Positions 1 to 12,100 of a stretch of DNA of 64,000 nucleotides are shown here, piece by piece; positions within the stretch are counted from its first letter, which is position 1; every line of letters begins with the position of its first letter. Source of the stretch: Phallusia mammillata (taxonomy: Eukaryota; Chordata; Ascidiacea; Phlebobranchia; Ascidiidae); NCBI GenBank assembly GCA_003260075.1, contig QLIY01000840.1, positions 5,113 to 69,112 of the forward strand. Direction: 5' to 3'. The notes under the pieces were generated by a model. It saw only the letters and a list, made by a program, of their open reading frames with translations, was not told where the DNA came from and did not search any database. The position numbers and the translations under genes are program-made.

Positions 1-294
1 GTTTTTGTTTACAAAAACAATCATATGTGTAGATCAAATGATGTGTATAGTAAATTGGTAAATATCATATACAATATATAAAATGGAAGTATATCAGAAA
101 GCCACCATTCTAGTTTACCTCACATTTGTGGCAACACTATGTCCAATGTCCTTTCAAACCCCAATGCAAGGCATCCAACATCAATGCTGATCCTATTGAT
201 TTAATTTGACTAATAATTAGGCCCGTTATTTGTGTGCATCATTGTGTTAACCTGAATTAAAATCTGGTTGTCAGTCTAATTTTATATTTCTTAG

Positions 295-3200
295 CCCAGC
301 CAAATCTGCCAGCAGTGTTGCTCCCTACATGGAACAATCTGCGATAACGGTATGTTTTTGTTGTGACAAATTCTGTTACTACAAATAACCTTGTTAAAAG
401 CAAATTGTGTGTCTTTTAGCCAAAGAAGCGCAGAGGTCGTCCCCCTAAAAGTACTAAAAGCAATTCAGATATCAACCCTGTTACCCCCAGTAAGTTACTT
501 TTAGTATACGTTTTATTCCTGAATATAAATCATTTAATAGAAATTAATTTTCAGGTCCTGGTCGCAAAAGAGGTCGCCCCAAAAAGTCGAAAACACCATC
601 AGTTACTGAATCACCCATGTATGTAACTACTATTAGTTTGTTTAAAATCCATACAATTAGTTGGAAAACTTTTATAGGCCTGATGTCACAGTTAATGATG
701 GTGCAGAAACTGATTTGCAAGACATCAAGAAAAAAGATTTTCTAAAAGAAGTTGTGAACCATTATATGAATGCAGCTGATGAGCAACAAGATTCTGTCAA
801 GCCCACAGGTTGAAAACTTAATAGTTTTTAAAAAAATAGTGAGGTGGGCCTTGTCTGGCCAGCGATGTAGTACGGACCATAAAGCGCACCCGATGATAAG
901 GCGCACTGTCAATAAATTGGGGGGGGGGGTCTGTCAAGCCCACAGGTTGAAAACTTAATAGTTTTTTAAAAAATAGTGAGGTGGGCCTTGTCTGGCCAGC
1001 GATGTAGTACTATAAAACTAGAGATGCCCCAAATTACCTACTTAATGTTCGGCAGTTTTTCAGAACAAATTTGCCTTCATGCAATGTCTGCTCTTGACAT
1101 TTAAACAAAGATTTTACTATCAGACAAACATTGCCACAACAGAGTATTTCGTTATCATTTTAGTCCATGGGTTATAAAATTGCCTGGTCTGTTCTTTCCA
1201 GCCTAACTGATTTTTTGTCTGGAGTGCCCAAAGCGAAAATGTTTTAAGATACATAATAGTTAACGCACTTTAAGTTATTGTACAGTTTTCAAGATATTGT
1301 GGTACCTAATTAGGGTGAAAAGTAACATTTTTTGCTACAAAACTGTGTTTGTAAAAAATCCGGTAGCCACCAAATTGCAAAAAAAATTTTGGCCAAACCT
1401 AAATTGTTGTAAAAATGACTGATTCAGCTGAATAGGGGGGGGGGACACTTTAAGTTATTGTACAGTTTTCAAGATATTGTGGTACCTAACTAGGGTGAAA
1501 AGTAACATTTTTTGCTATAAAACTGTGTTTGTAAAAAATCCGGTAGCAGCCAAATTGCAAAAAAATTTTTGGCCAAACCTAAATTGTTGTAAAAATGACT
1601 GATTCAGCTGAATAAATTCGGTAACCCTTTACTTAGTACAACACTGCGAAAAACTAAACATCTCTACTGCAACATGTTTTTGGTGTATTTTTGGAAAAAA
1701 ACTTTGGTTCGCACCCTGTCTTATTTGTGCCAGAACAATTGTTTTGCAAAATTGATGTAAAAACTTAACTTAATGTTGTTTTATAGTGAATACCAAGTTT
1801 GAAGAACAAGTTGCTGTCTTGAAAAGTCAAATACTAGACCTTCAGTCGATATGCCCTGGATTTGCTGTAAGTATATTTTTTGTTACAAAATGAGTTTGTG
1901 TGGAGTTTTACCGTATGTGACTTTTGTTCAATGTTCTTTCTTATAATCAGATTGCCCTACAAAATCAAGACCAAGTGACAGTGAAAGCAAATGATGGGGA
2001 AAAAATATGCCAGAATTCGCATGAAAACACACAAGCCTCCAAAGTATTCTGTTTTCAAAATCCTGGTTGGTTTGTGTTTTTAGTTCAAAGTGCAAAAAAT
2101 GCATCATAGAAGTATATTTTCAAACTGTCTTTCATAGAAATAAATTTTCAAGAAAATATGCTAAAAGCTGTCTTTAAGCATGTTTTTGAATTGAAAGATT
2201 CAACTTCACCTAATTATCATTCAACAGAAGTACTGACTTAATATAAATTAGCTTAGGACCATAGCAAAGTACTGCTAAACTATAAATTAATAATTTAAAA
2301 ATAGAGAAATCCCAGCTGAACTTTTTTGTTTTTTCAGGTGAAGAACCAAAAAAATTCTTCGTCAATGAGTCAGTTGCAGAAAGAGCACAGCTTTGGCACA
2401 AATTGCACCATTTACCACAAAAACTTAAATACCAATGTGGGAAACTGAAACCCAAAGTAAGTGAAAAACAAACCAACAAAAGCATTCCCTGTTTTGAAAA
2501 AAGTGTAGTTTGTTACTGATTGATCACTAAAAATTGGCTTAATATTTTTACAACCCCCAATAAGTGTCTGAACTTCTACTGTTATGCCCCTGTTATGTAA
2601 AGTATGCTGACAGCTCAACGTATTTGAACCGATGTTACCAACTGACAAATTTTGGGGGGGGGGGTTGCTACTGATTGATCACTAAAAATTGGCTTAATAT
2701 TTTTTACAACCCCCAATAAGTGTCTGAACTTCAACTGTTATGTCCCTGTTATGTAAAGTACGCTGACAGCTCAACGTATTTGAACCGATGTTACCAACTG
2801 ACAAATTTTAAGAAACTAGTTTGGGTCATAGATTGAAAAGTCTTAAGTTCTTTCTAAAACTTAGTGACGCAAAGTAATGACTAACTGGTGCAGCAGTTGG
2901 TATTGGACCACTGTTTTTCAACCTGGTGTAACGTTCATGCGCCCCAGCGTAAATTTCAAAGATTGCTCCACTTTGATGGGATGTACTGGAATGTACCAGA
3001 TTCAATCTGGACTGACAATGTGTATCCTAAGTGTACATAGCTTGTAAGTTACTACATTCCATTTGTGATGTCCAAATTTGATAATCGTTGGTAATGTTTT
3101 TTTTGCATTAGAAAGTGAATTACAAGTTTGAGTTTTCAAGTTGTTTGCCATCATAATGATAATGGGTTTATAGTGTTATCTTCCTATTTCCTGTTAGGAC

Positions 3201-3456
3201 CACATATTCAGTGTATTACACTTAAAAAAGGGTGTACCACTTCAATAGGCTGTATTAGACTGCTTTACACATGTACTTAATGTACATGTACTTAATTTCA
3301 TCCAACCTTGTAAAAGAGTATCATTAGCATGTAGGTATTTAGTAAAATTAGCACATCTGTTACCTGCAGTGTTTTTTTTAAGGTGTTTTGGGGGACCGAA
3401 ACGGTCCTACAAATTTCTCCAGCGGTTTCCCAAAATGGCTATTTAAGCAAATATGG

Positions 3457-3509
<53 letters not shown>

Positions 3510-4921
3510 CTGTGTACAATTTGTATTGCAAATGTAAAAAAATGATTATGTCCTTTTTTAAGTCACTACCAATTGGCAATTGCCCTTGTCTAATGAGGCA
3601 TGTGTATTTGGTTTCCTTATCAATTATGATATACACCCGCTGTTTGATTTATGAAAGGGGGGGGGGAATCTGTTACCTGCGTACAATTTTTATTGCAAAT
3701 GTAAAAAAATGATTACGCCCTTTTTTAAGTCACTACCAATTGGGAATTGCCCTTGTCTAATGAGGCATGTGTATCTGGTTTCCTTATCAATTATGATATA
3801 CACCCGCTGTTTGATTTATGAAACGTAACATGTAAATAGATTATGTTGTTAACTTGTAGCATAGCAGTGGTGAAAAGGCGGATCGAATTGCAAACCCAGG
3901 GCAAACTAACGATGGTGAATCCTGTCCTGACGCTAAAGGACCTTCATCGGAACGAGCTGTACAAAACCTTATGACAGATATCATCAAAAAGGTTGAAAGC
4001 AAAGATGCAAGCTTGGTATCTTCTGCAAACATTGGAAGTAATACAGAGGAGGTATGCATTGCCTCGGCAGGGGGCACAATGTATCTGTTAATATACGATT
4101 TTCAAATCAAGTCTAAATTAGAGCTCTGTTATTACCCGTATGTATGTGTCCATTTTATCGTATGGAAAGTAAAACATCTCAAATTATGCCTCTTAAACAA
4201 CGGCGAAGGGAATTTTGCCAGATTCTGTTTGATGTGAGGTTAAAATGACACAAATTTTAAGCTAACGGACGAACTAAACGTATTGTTAATTCTTTGAAAC
4301 AGACAGGGCCAGTGTTTCATGGTTACATAACAATATGGGACAGACGTTTCACTAACTAGGTTACATTTATTTTTATAAGCCCACGATTAGATTACCCAAT
4401 CATGCGTAACTGGCCTTCGTTTCGCCCCTTAAAAAATCCAAAATCCAAAACATGATGCCACTTACAGAATTAGCGGCCTGAAAACTCATTAACGTTAAAG
4501 ACCCAGACAATATCAAGGATGCATTTGTACGTCGAGCAGGCTATATTCAGATAAATTGACCGTGATGGATTTCAATTGGTGGAGATTTCGTTTCCGCCCT
4601 GCATAAGACGTTTATGGTGACCCTCAATGTGATATTTTCTTTTTGTAGCGCAATTCCATTGGATCCTTCTGACTGAAAAATAAAATGAAGATCGTATTGT
4701 TTTTAGCAGATGCATGCTTAACCTTTTTACCTGTCTACCAAACTAAACAGATTCAGCATTCATCGTTCCGACGTTTTAGTGTTATACATGCCACCTAATG
4801 TAATGTACATTCCCATTAAGTGTTTCTATATTGATTTCAGATTTTGGAAGAGCTCTTCGACATTATCATGGGTGCTTGTGACATCATAGAGCCCCATGCC
4901 ACAGTAGTCGTACGTCAGTAA
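295..4921 (+). CDS. AT-hook protein, 5'-partial, family not recognised
   Basis: Nine exons join in phase: 295-349, 420-489, 555-618, 678-808, 1787-1866, 1951-2065, 2338-2456, 3860-4051, 4841-4921 (TAA). The first begins mid-codon, so the gene starts left of the window; 301 residues are visible. Two AT-hooks lie near the visible N-terminus (RRGRPPK and KRGRPKK), which implies binding to the minor groove of AT-rich DNA and a nuclear, chromatin-associated role. A short predicted helical stretch (KFEEQVAVLKSQILDLQ) and a region with AERAQLWHKLHHLPQKL follow. The C-terminus is hydrophobic and acidic (ILEELFDIIMGACDII). All junctions are GT-AG and the phases agree, so the model is solid although I cannot name the family. 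Parts of exon 4 reappear after a G-run at 919-929, which I read as an assembly duplicate. Confidence 0.75.
919..929. other. G-run between duplicated flanks (probable gap placeholder)
   Basis: Sequence at about 794-874, including the last 15 nt of an exon, recurs at about 931-1010 after this 11-G run. Beyond the shared part the two copies diverge completely, as two alleles with a structural difference would. Confidence 0.75.
1019..1666. mobile_element. Possible hAT-like non-autonomous element
   Basis: The segment begins TAGAGATGCCCC and ends CATCTCTA, an inverted pair resembling the termini of the element at 42298-42777. No clear 8-bp target duplication is visible, and a G-run with duplicated flanks (1435-1444) interrupts it, so true length and borders are uncertain. 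It lies in an intron of the AT-hook gene. Confidence 0.35.
1435..1444. other. G-run between duplicated flanks (probable gap placeholder)
   Basis: About 168 bp (1266-1434) is repeated at 1445-1612 with a few single-base differences. The run is exactly 10 G. Confidence 0.8.
2654..2664. other. G-run between duplicated flanks (probable gap placeholder)
   Basis: About 144 bp (2510-2653) recurs at 2666-2809 with scattered substitutions, inside an intron. Confidence 0.8.
3367..3457 (+). mobile_element. Truncated hAT MITE, same family as 8286-8433
   Basis: It starts CAGTGTTTTTTTTAAGG right after GTTACCTG (3359-3366) and contains the family core ATTTCTCCAGCGGTTTCCC. It is cut off by the 52-G run at 3458-3509. 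The sequence after that run resumes with CTG and then the flank, as the end of the second target duplication would. An unoccupied version of the site is at 3672-3695. Confidence 0.7.
3458..3509. other. 52-G run (probable sized gap)
   Basis: The longest homopolymer in the window. It replaces the second half of the MITE beginning at 3367. Family copies elsewhere predict roughly 85-90 missing bases here, the same order as 52, which supports an estimated-size gap rather than real poly-G. Confidence 0.7.
3657..3666. other. G-run between duplicated flanks (probable gap placeholder)
   Basis: 3513-3656 recurs at 3680-3823. The second copy is preceded by the site without the MITE, so the copies behave like occupied and empty alleles. 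Confidence 0.85.
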
Positions 4922-6115
4922 ACATCGTCATTCGGTACACGTCACTCATGGGCAATGGCGTCACCACGGATGCGCTTTGTTGTAAAGTTTCATTTTTAAC
5001 ATTTTTCTATCGTCTTGTGACCGTTTTAATGTCGCGCTGCTTGTATTTTTTCTTCACCAGAGCCCAAATAAATCTCGGTAAAAATTGTGCTTTCGTTTGA
5101 ATAGTAACTTTAACGCAGTTATAAAGTGTTAGATGAGTGCCCAAAGAAAAGTGAAGAACGCGCTAAAGACGTCTATATCTTTCTTTATACCTTTCTAGCC
5201 GTCATTTTATAGATGGTAATATCCTACTGGTTGGTTGTGAGGAGCACTTGACGTCCAGTGGGGGCGGCTATATTTTTCGTGAATGCTACATTACACAAAA
5301 TTATGTCTCTGTTTTGAACTAAAACCTACTACGCTTCATGTTTATGCTACTACGTTGCATTCGAAGTCGGTAAATTTGGTTTTAAACCTACTGCACAAGA
5401 GCTGTTTGTATTGGTTGTGTGGCAAAATCCGTTGGTTAGAAAAGATTTTGGACCAACCTAAATTATATGTTAAAATTTTTAAACTAAAATTCCAACATTT
5501 CTTATTAAAGTTTTATAATGTATGTTACTCGTTACATAATATTCAAAACTCAATCGATAAAACGATTACTTAAAGCAATGATTTTAAAACTTTTAAAATC
5601 ATTGCTTAAAGTTAAACTTTTGAAGAAAAATAAACTTACTTCACCAAAAGTTAATTATTGTCGGCAGAGGGCAGTACAGCTTACTAATAAATAAGTCCAT
5701 GGGTGCTGGCCGCTGATGCTGATCCAAGCCGAAACCAACAAATTTCGAAAGTTAAAGCGATTCGAATTTTTGTGTATGTTTTCTTACAGATTCGTTCTGA
5801 TATTATTATAATTATTGTTATTTTTAAAATCATAATTTCAGATATTGTTATTTTTAAAATCATAATTTCAGACCGTATGACAGATGGCGCTGGTAATAAT
5901 AATAACAGTTTCAATATTTTGAAGTTTCAATGTTTGGAAGTGTTTAGCTTGCTTATATGTTAACTTAAAGTTGTTTAATTTGTCTTACTAGTTTATGTAC
6001 CAGGTTAAAACGAAAACATTTTATTTATAATCTGGTGTTGTCTGTAAATGGTTTTGGCACTGGCGCCTATTTTTTGTGTTCTGGATAAACTCTGGCAGTG
6101 CAGGGTGACAGAAAA
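4922..6115. other. Intergenic AT-hook/NUMB; short tandem repeat
   Basis: After the poly(A) signal at 5067 I see no gene. A ~28-bp unit is duplicated in tandem at about 5816-5871 (TTTTTAAAATCATAATTTCAG shared in part). Any NUMB 5' UTR exons and promoter would lie here or further left in non-coding sequence; no clear TATA element was found. Confidence 0.5.
5067..5072 (+). terminator. Poly(A) signal of the AT-hook gene
   Basis: A canonical AATAAA lies 146 nt after the TAA stop at 4919-4921, a normal 3' UTR distance. Confidence 0.5.
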
Positions 6116-9100
6116 ATGATGCGAACAATCAGAAAGAGTTTTCGGAGAAAAAAGAAGCCAAAAGTACCAGAAAGTAGTCGACCACATCAATGGCAACAAG
6201 ATGAAGAATCAGTCAAAGGAGCTAAGTGCAGTTTTCATGTAAAGGTAATGACTTTTTGTAATCCATATTTAAAATCAACCGTTTCAGAAAACATTTTCTG
6301 TGCTATCATGCTGCACTGGGGCTTGGAGACCAAATAAAGTACAGTTGTAGTTCATCTGTTGATCATATAGGTCCTAGTCAAAAAATAAAAGCATATTGTA
6401 CATTATAAATAAATAACACTGTATATATATACACTAATGGTACTTATTAGCAGAGCTACAGTTGTACCACCAGTTGTATTGATTACCCTGTTAGCTTAAT
6501 GTGATCATGCTAAAGTAGCTCACAAACAAAGCAATTTCTTGTATACGATGGTAAAAATGTTATATGAACTGACATGTTATTGGGTGATTTCATTTAGTTA
6601 CATTAAGTTTTGATGTTGGATGTGTCAAGAGAGGGATGACCTGATATCCTTACTTTTGCTTTTCTCAACGTCAATTTTGTTAAACAGTGACTGAAAGGGC
6701 AAATGATAATGGAATGTATATATATAATTGGTGAAAGTGATTTGATTATTTTGACATTAAATTGTGTCACGTATTTTGTTATCCCTCTTATTTGTTAACA
6801 ATGTCTGATATGTATACAAATGAAACGTTTACATTTTTAGGGGGGGGGGGGATATATATAATTGGTGAAAGTGATTTGATTATTTTAAAATTGAACTGTG
6901 TCAGGTATTTTGTTATCCCTCATATTCGTTAACAATGTCTGATATGTATACAAATGAAACGTTTACATTTTTAGGAGATTAAATTGCAGTGTTACACAGC
7001 ATTTTATGTAACAGTGATTATTTTTTTGCCGGTGCCGTAAAACACATTATTAACGACTTTTTGTCTGTGATATGGACAAGGACATTATATATTGTCATGT
7101 ATATTAGCAGTAATGTGGTAAAATTTAATTTCTTAGTTGTTTCTTGGTTTGAAGCTTGGTCATGTCTGTTGTCAGCAATAATTAAACAGAAATATCTTAC
7201 TGATATGTGAAGTTTGAATCAGCGAAATGATTCACATGTCAAATGCGTCGCTGTGCAAATGAGTAAATAAACTTCTGCATAATTTTGTTGATACCTTTAT
7301 TTGTACAGGCGAATAAAACAACTAAATTCATTTTGTGAGAAATGTATGTGACTTCAGAACTCTCTCCCTGATGCTTATTTTGCCATACACAGTGATTTAA
7401 AATTGTTTTGTCAACAGTGACCAAATGACCTAGTTTGATTTGTGGGTATTTCAATTCAACAGCCCACCATAACACAAGACATTTTTTCATACTATTTTGG
7501 ACAAAATGTTACCAGCTCATGTAATAGCTTCATTTTTGTTTTAGTATCTTGGAAGTGTTGAAGTACGGGGGGGGGGAGTTGATACCTTTATTTGTACAGG
7601 CGAATAAAACAACTAAATTCATTTTAAATTCATGCTTGTTTGCCATACACAGTGATTTAAAATTGTTTTGTCAACAGTGACCAAATGACCTAGTTTGATT
7701 TGTGGGTATTTCAATTCAACAGCCCACCATAACACAAGACATTTTTTCATACTATTTTGGACAAAATGTTAAGAGCTCATGTAATAGCTTCATTTTTGTT
7801 TTAGTATCTTGGAAGTGTTGAAGTACAGGAATCTAGAGGAATGCACATTTGTGAGAAGGCCGTAAAGCAATTAAAACATGTAAGTAATGTATGAGCTGCA
7901 AGTTAGATTTAATAGTGTGACATTAGTGTTTTTATAATTTATGAATGAACTCTGACTGGGAGTAATTGTGTGTAAGTGTTTGTTTTTGAACAAGTTCACC
8001 CCAAAACATATTTTTTCTGTTGTGTTGTAATCACTGCACATGCACATATTTTGTGTGTTGTTTTATGTTATTTCACTGTTAGTGTTATGCAGGGTTTTTT
8101 AAGGTTTGGTTTGGGTGGCCGCTAAGTAGTTTTAAGAGACCACAAGTGTTTCATTTAAATACCAAAGGGGGGGGGGCGTCTTTAAACAAGTTCACCCCAA
8201 AACATGTGTTTTTTGTTCTGTTGTAATCACTGCACATGCACATATTTTGTTTGTTGTTTTATGTTATTTCACTGTTAGTGTTATGCAGGGTTCTTTTAAG
8301 GTTTGGTTTGGGTGACCGCTAAGTAGTTTTAAGAGACCGCAAGTGTTTCATTTAACTACCAAAAAATAGCCATAAGTCCAAATTTTGGGAAACTGCTGGA
8401 GAAATTTGCCTTTAAAACACCTTAAAAACACTGGTGTTATGGTTAAACATACCTTTGTAGTCAAACTTACAACATAGTTCCAATTTTATATATCACATGA
8501 ATCAATTAAACATTTATTACACTACTGTTAACATACACACCTAGTTTGACTTAATCACAGGATTTTGTGCAGTTTACAGGATTTACAAAATACTTTAAAG
8601 GTCAAAGTCCTGTTTAGAATGGACACAAGATAGTAAAGTAAACAAAATGTTACTGCCATACATGATGATAACACAGTTTCTGCCCTTTAGCAGACTCTAT
8701 AAACAAACAGTGTGTGGGTGTCCTACATGAATTATTATGTTTTAAGGCACTAACACCCTATAGCTCAATGTGGAGTTTCATAACCATGGGAGTCATAACA
8801 GTGCACAAATGTGCATTTGGGTCCAAGCAATGAAGTCGAACACCTTTTCACTGTATGAAGACCAATATGTACATGTACACAAATTGTCAAAAATATAAAT
8901 GTTGTTAGTTGTATGCTAAGTTTGTCTGGCTCCATTTTTGGCATTGCAAAGTTTGCCACGGTTTGTCAATGTTCTAAAGTATAAAGTTTAAGTTTTGGGT
9001 TGCAACTTATTATTTGGAGTGCAATCGAGATTGAACTTTTGTGTTTATAATCAAGGACAACAGAAAGAATCGTGTTCCTCATTTATTTGGCCGGGTAAAT

Positions 9101-12100
9101 TTCTATGCATGCCAGATATGGGAATGTTTTAACCTGCATGCTGCCTGTATTCACTAACACCATGCAGGAGATTAACAATATTTGTTTTGTCAACCTGCCA
9201 AAAACAATTAACTTGATGGATTTAAAACAATATAATGAACCTCCAGAGAGGCTTACATTTTTTTTCAAGCAACAGCACATGTCTCAACAAAAATTAACCC
9301 ATTTGAAACAGAATGAATATATTAAATATGATATATTAATAATAACAAAATCTGTAATTTTTGTTAACAAGCCTGAACCAATTGTTTTAGACTAAAAAAA
9401 AACAGTTGTCCATGTAAAATGTTTTGCAGGTTTAACTGGTTTTCTCAACTGAGATTTAACTTGCCTTATTTAGTTCAATATCTTACTGTGCCTAATTCGA
9501 AGAAAACAGAAAACATTGTTATGATACTTTTAGAAACCTTCATTTAATTGTCAGCTCTAGGCACCATTGAATCTGTTGTATTATTCTATGCTTTGAAGCT
9601 TTCACAATTGGCAAATAGCAGTTGGTCCCCAGGAGTTTTTAAACATTTTTGTTTGGGTTTTTATTGTTAAGTCAAATGTGACAAAAATATTAAATGCAAA
9701 CATCTAAAAAATAACATATTTTTTATGGACGTTTTTTATCAAATATTTGTTGTTGTTAAACAGCAATATAGGCTATAGGGCATACATTTGTAATGTCCAC
9801 TACACACATTGTGCAAGTAATAGCATCATTTGGATTCAAAACATGAAAAGTATTACATGTGAAAGTTTTTCTTGAATGTGGATTTTAGTTTATCAGATAT
9901 TGCTTTCTATACTATAAGTATGTATGTTCATGGCAAAAAAATCCTTTTAACACTGTTTCATAATATTGTTTAGTGTCAATGTACTTTTGTATTTTATCAA
10001 GACTAATGGTTTGGTAATAGACCATAGTTTAATTGTCCAATATGCTATAGGGCACACTAAATATCACGGAAATACAAAGAGCGGTTTAATAGTAACTCAT
10101 GTTGATTGTTAATCAAAGAAGAATGTACCACAATGCAGAAATATAAATCCCCAAGGCTGTATGAGGAAATAGTTTTTAAAACTGAAGTAATATATCAGAT
10201 CGAAACTAATGATACTGGACCCATGCCTGTTTCTGGGTGTTTGTAACCTAGTTTGACCAGCATACCAGTCAATAGGGTTTCCTAGCAACTGTAATAGACA
10301 TGGTTAAGCCCTAATTGACTCCTTTTTTGAATGGTGGTATTACATGAAAGCACCAAATTTGCCAAATAATAACATACCATATTTCTGTAGTATTATTAGC
10401 TCATTTGTACACATAGCTCGAGTGCCCATATTTTAATTCAATACCAGAACTGGATACTTAACAGAAAAAGTAGTGCATTTCAATCTGATACCTGACAATA
10501 TAAAACTTCTCATAAAATGCATCAAACATCTTTGACATTCAAAGTATATATGTGTAATGGTGTCAGTTAGAGTTACAGAATTCAAAGTTCTAAGGTCGAC
10601 TCCGGATATTATTGTTGCGATGCCGACCCTGACTTCTAAGATATGTTTAGACTCTAACTCCGTGATACCATTTTTATGTCGTCATTTTGGGTTTATTGGG
10701 GCAAAAGTTGACTGTTGATAAAACAGTAAAAAAATCAGTAAAATGTAGCCCAAACGAAATCTGAGCCCTCCATAAGTAAATGATTTTTTTGCATTGTACT
10801 TGGTGTTGCAGCTTTAGAACTTTGCAAGATCACAAAATATCAGTTTTAACCCCAACTTCTTTTCTTGTACCCAGTCCACAGTCACCCCTCTAAAATGTTT
10901 TGGTTTTTGATCTTTTTGTATATATATATACACTAAACAATGTTTTACAAGTTATTCAAATTGGAAATGCAATGCTGATTATATCCTGCTGTTTAACAAG
11001 TTATAAAACATAAAATTACCCATGCCTGCATGAATAACACATCATAACAAATGTTTTAATCTCTATCATTTATAAGGCTTCTGGTGAATAATTGTAATAC
11101 TTTTTTTTCAAATTTAACCTCATTTAAAGGCAAAGATAAAGTGTGGTAAATGTTTATGGGGGGGGGGACAGAGAATTGAATGGTGGTATTAAATGGAAGC
11201 ACCAAATTTGCCAAATAATAACATACCATATTTCTGTAGTATTATTAGCTCATTTGTACACATAGGGTTGCTCGAGTCCCCATATTTTAATTCAATACCA
11301 GAACTGGATACTTAACAGAAAAAGTAGGGGGGGGGGGTTCTAAGGTCGACTCCGGATATTATTGTTGTGATGCCGACCCTGACTTCTAAGATATGTTTAG
11401 ACTCTAACTGCGTGATACCATTTTTATGGCGTCATTTTGGCTTTGTTTGGGCAAAAGTTGACTGTTGATAAAACAGTAAAAAAATCAGTAAAATGTAGCC
11501 CAAACGAAATCTGAGCCCTCCATAAGTAAATGATTTTTTTGCATTGTACTGGGTGTTGCAGCTTTAGAAGACTTTGCAAGATCACAAAATATCAGTTTTA
11601 ACCCCAACTTCTTTTCTTGTACCCAGTCCACAGTCACCCCTCTAAAATGTTTTGGTTTTTGATCTTTTTGTATATATATACACTAAACAATGTTAACATA
11701 ATAAAGAACATAAAAATATGTTTTATAAGTTATTCAAATTGAAAATGCAATGCTGACTATATCCTGCTGTTTAACAAGTTATAAAACATAAAATTACTCA
11801 TGCTTGCATGCATAACACATCATAACAAATGTTTTAATCTCTGTCATTTATAAGGCTTCTGGTGCATAATTGTAATACTTTTTTAAAATTTAACCTCATT
11901 TAAAGGCAAAGATAAAGTGTGGTAAATGTTTATCAAAATATTGCTCAATTTCCTTTGGATACATCTTTTTTAAATCATTTTTTTACAAAGCACTGTTTTA
12001 AAGTTTCTCATAAATGATGTATTATTGAAGAATAAATGTGTTTTCACTTATATAACAACATTTTTGATGAAATGATTGTACATTTGTCATCCATTTTGAT

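Noticed and set aside
3383-3712. Open frames encoding poly-Gly (plus) and poly-Pro (minus) proteins
   Set aside because: They exist only because the 52-G run has no stops; the run is a probable gap.
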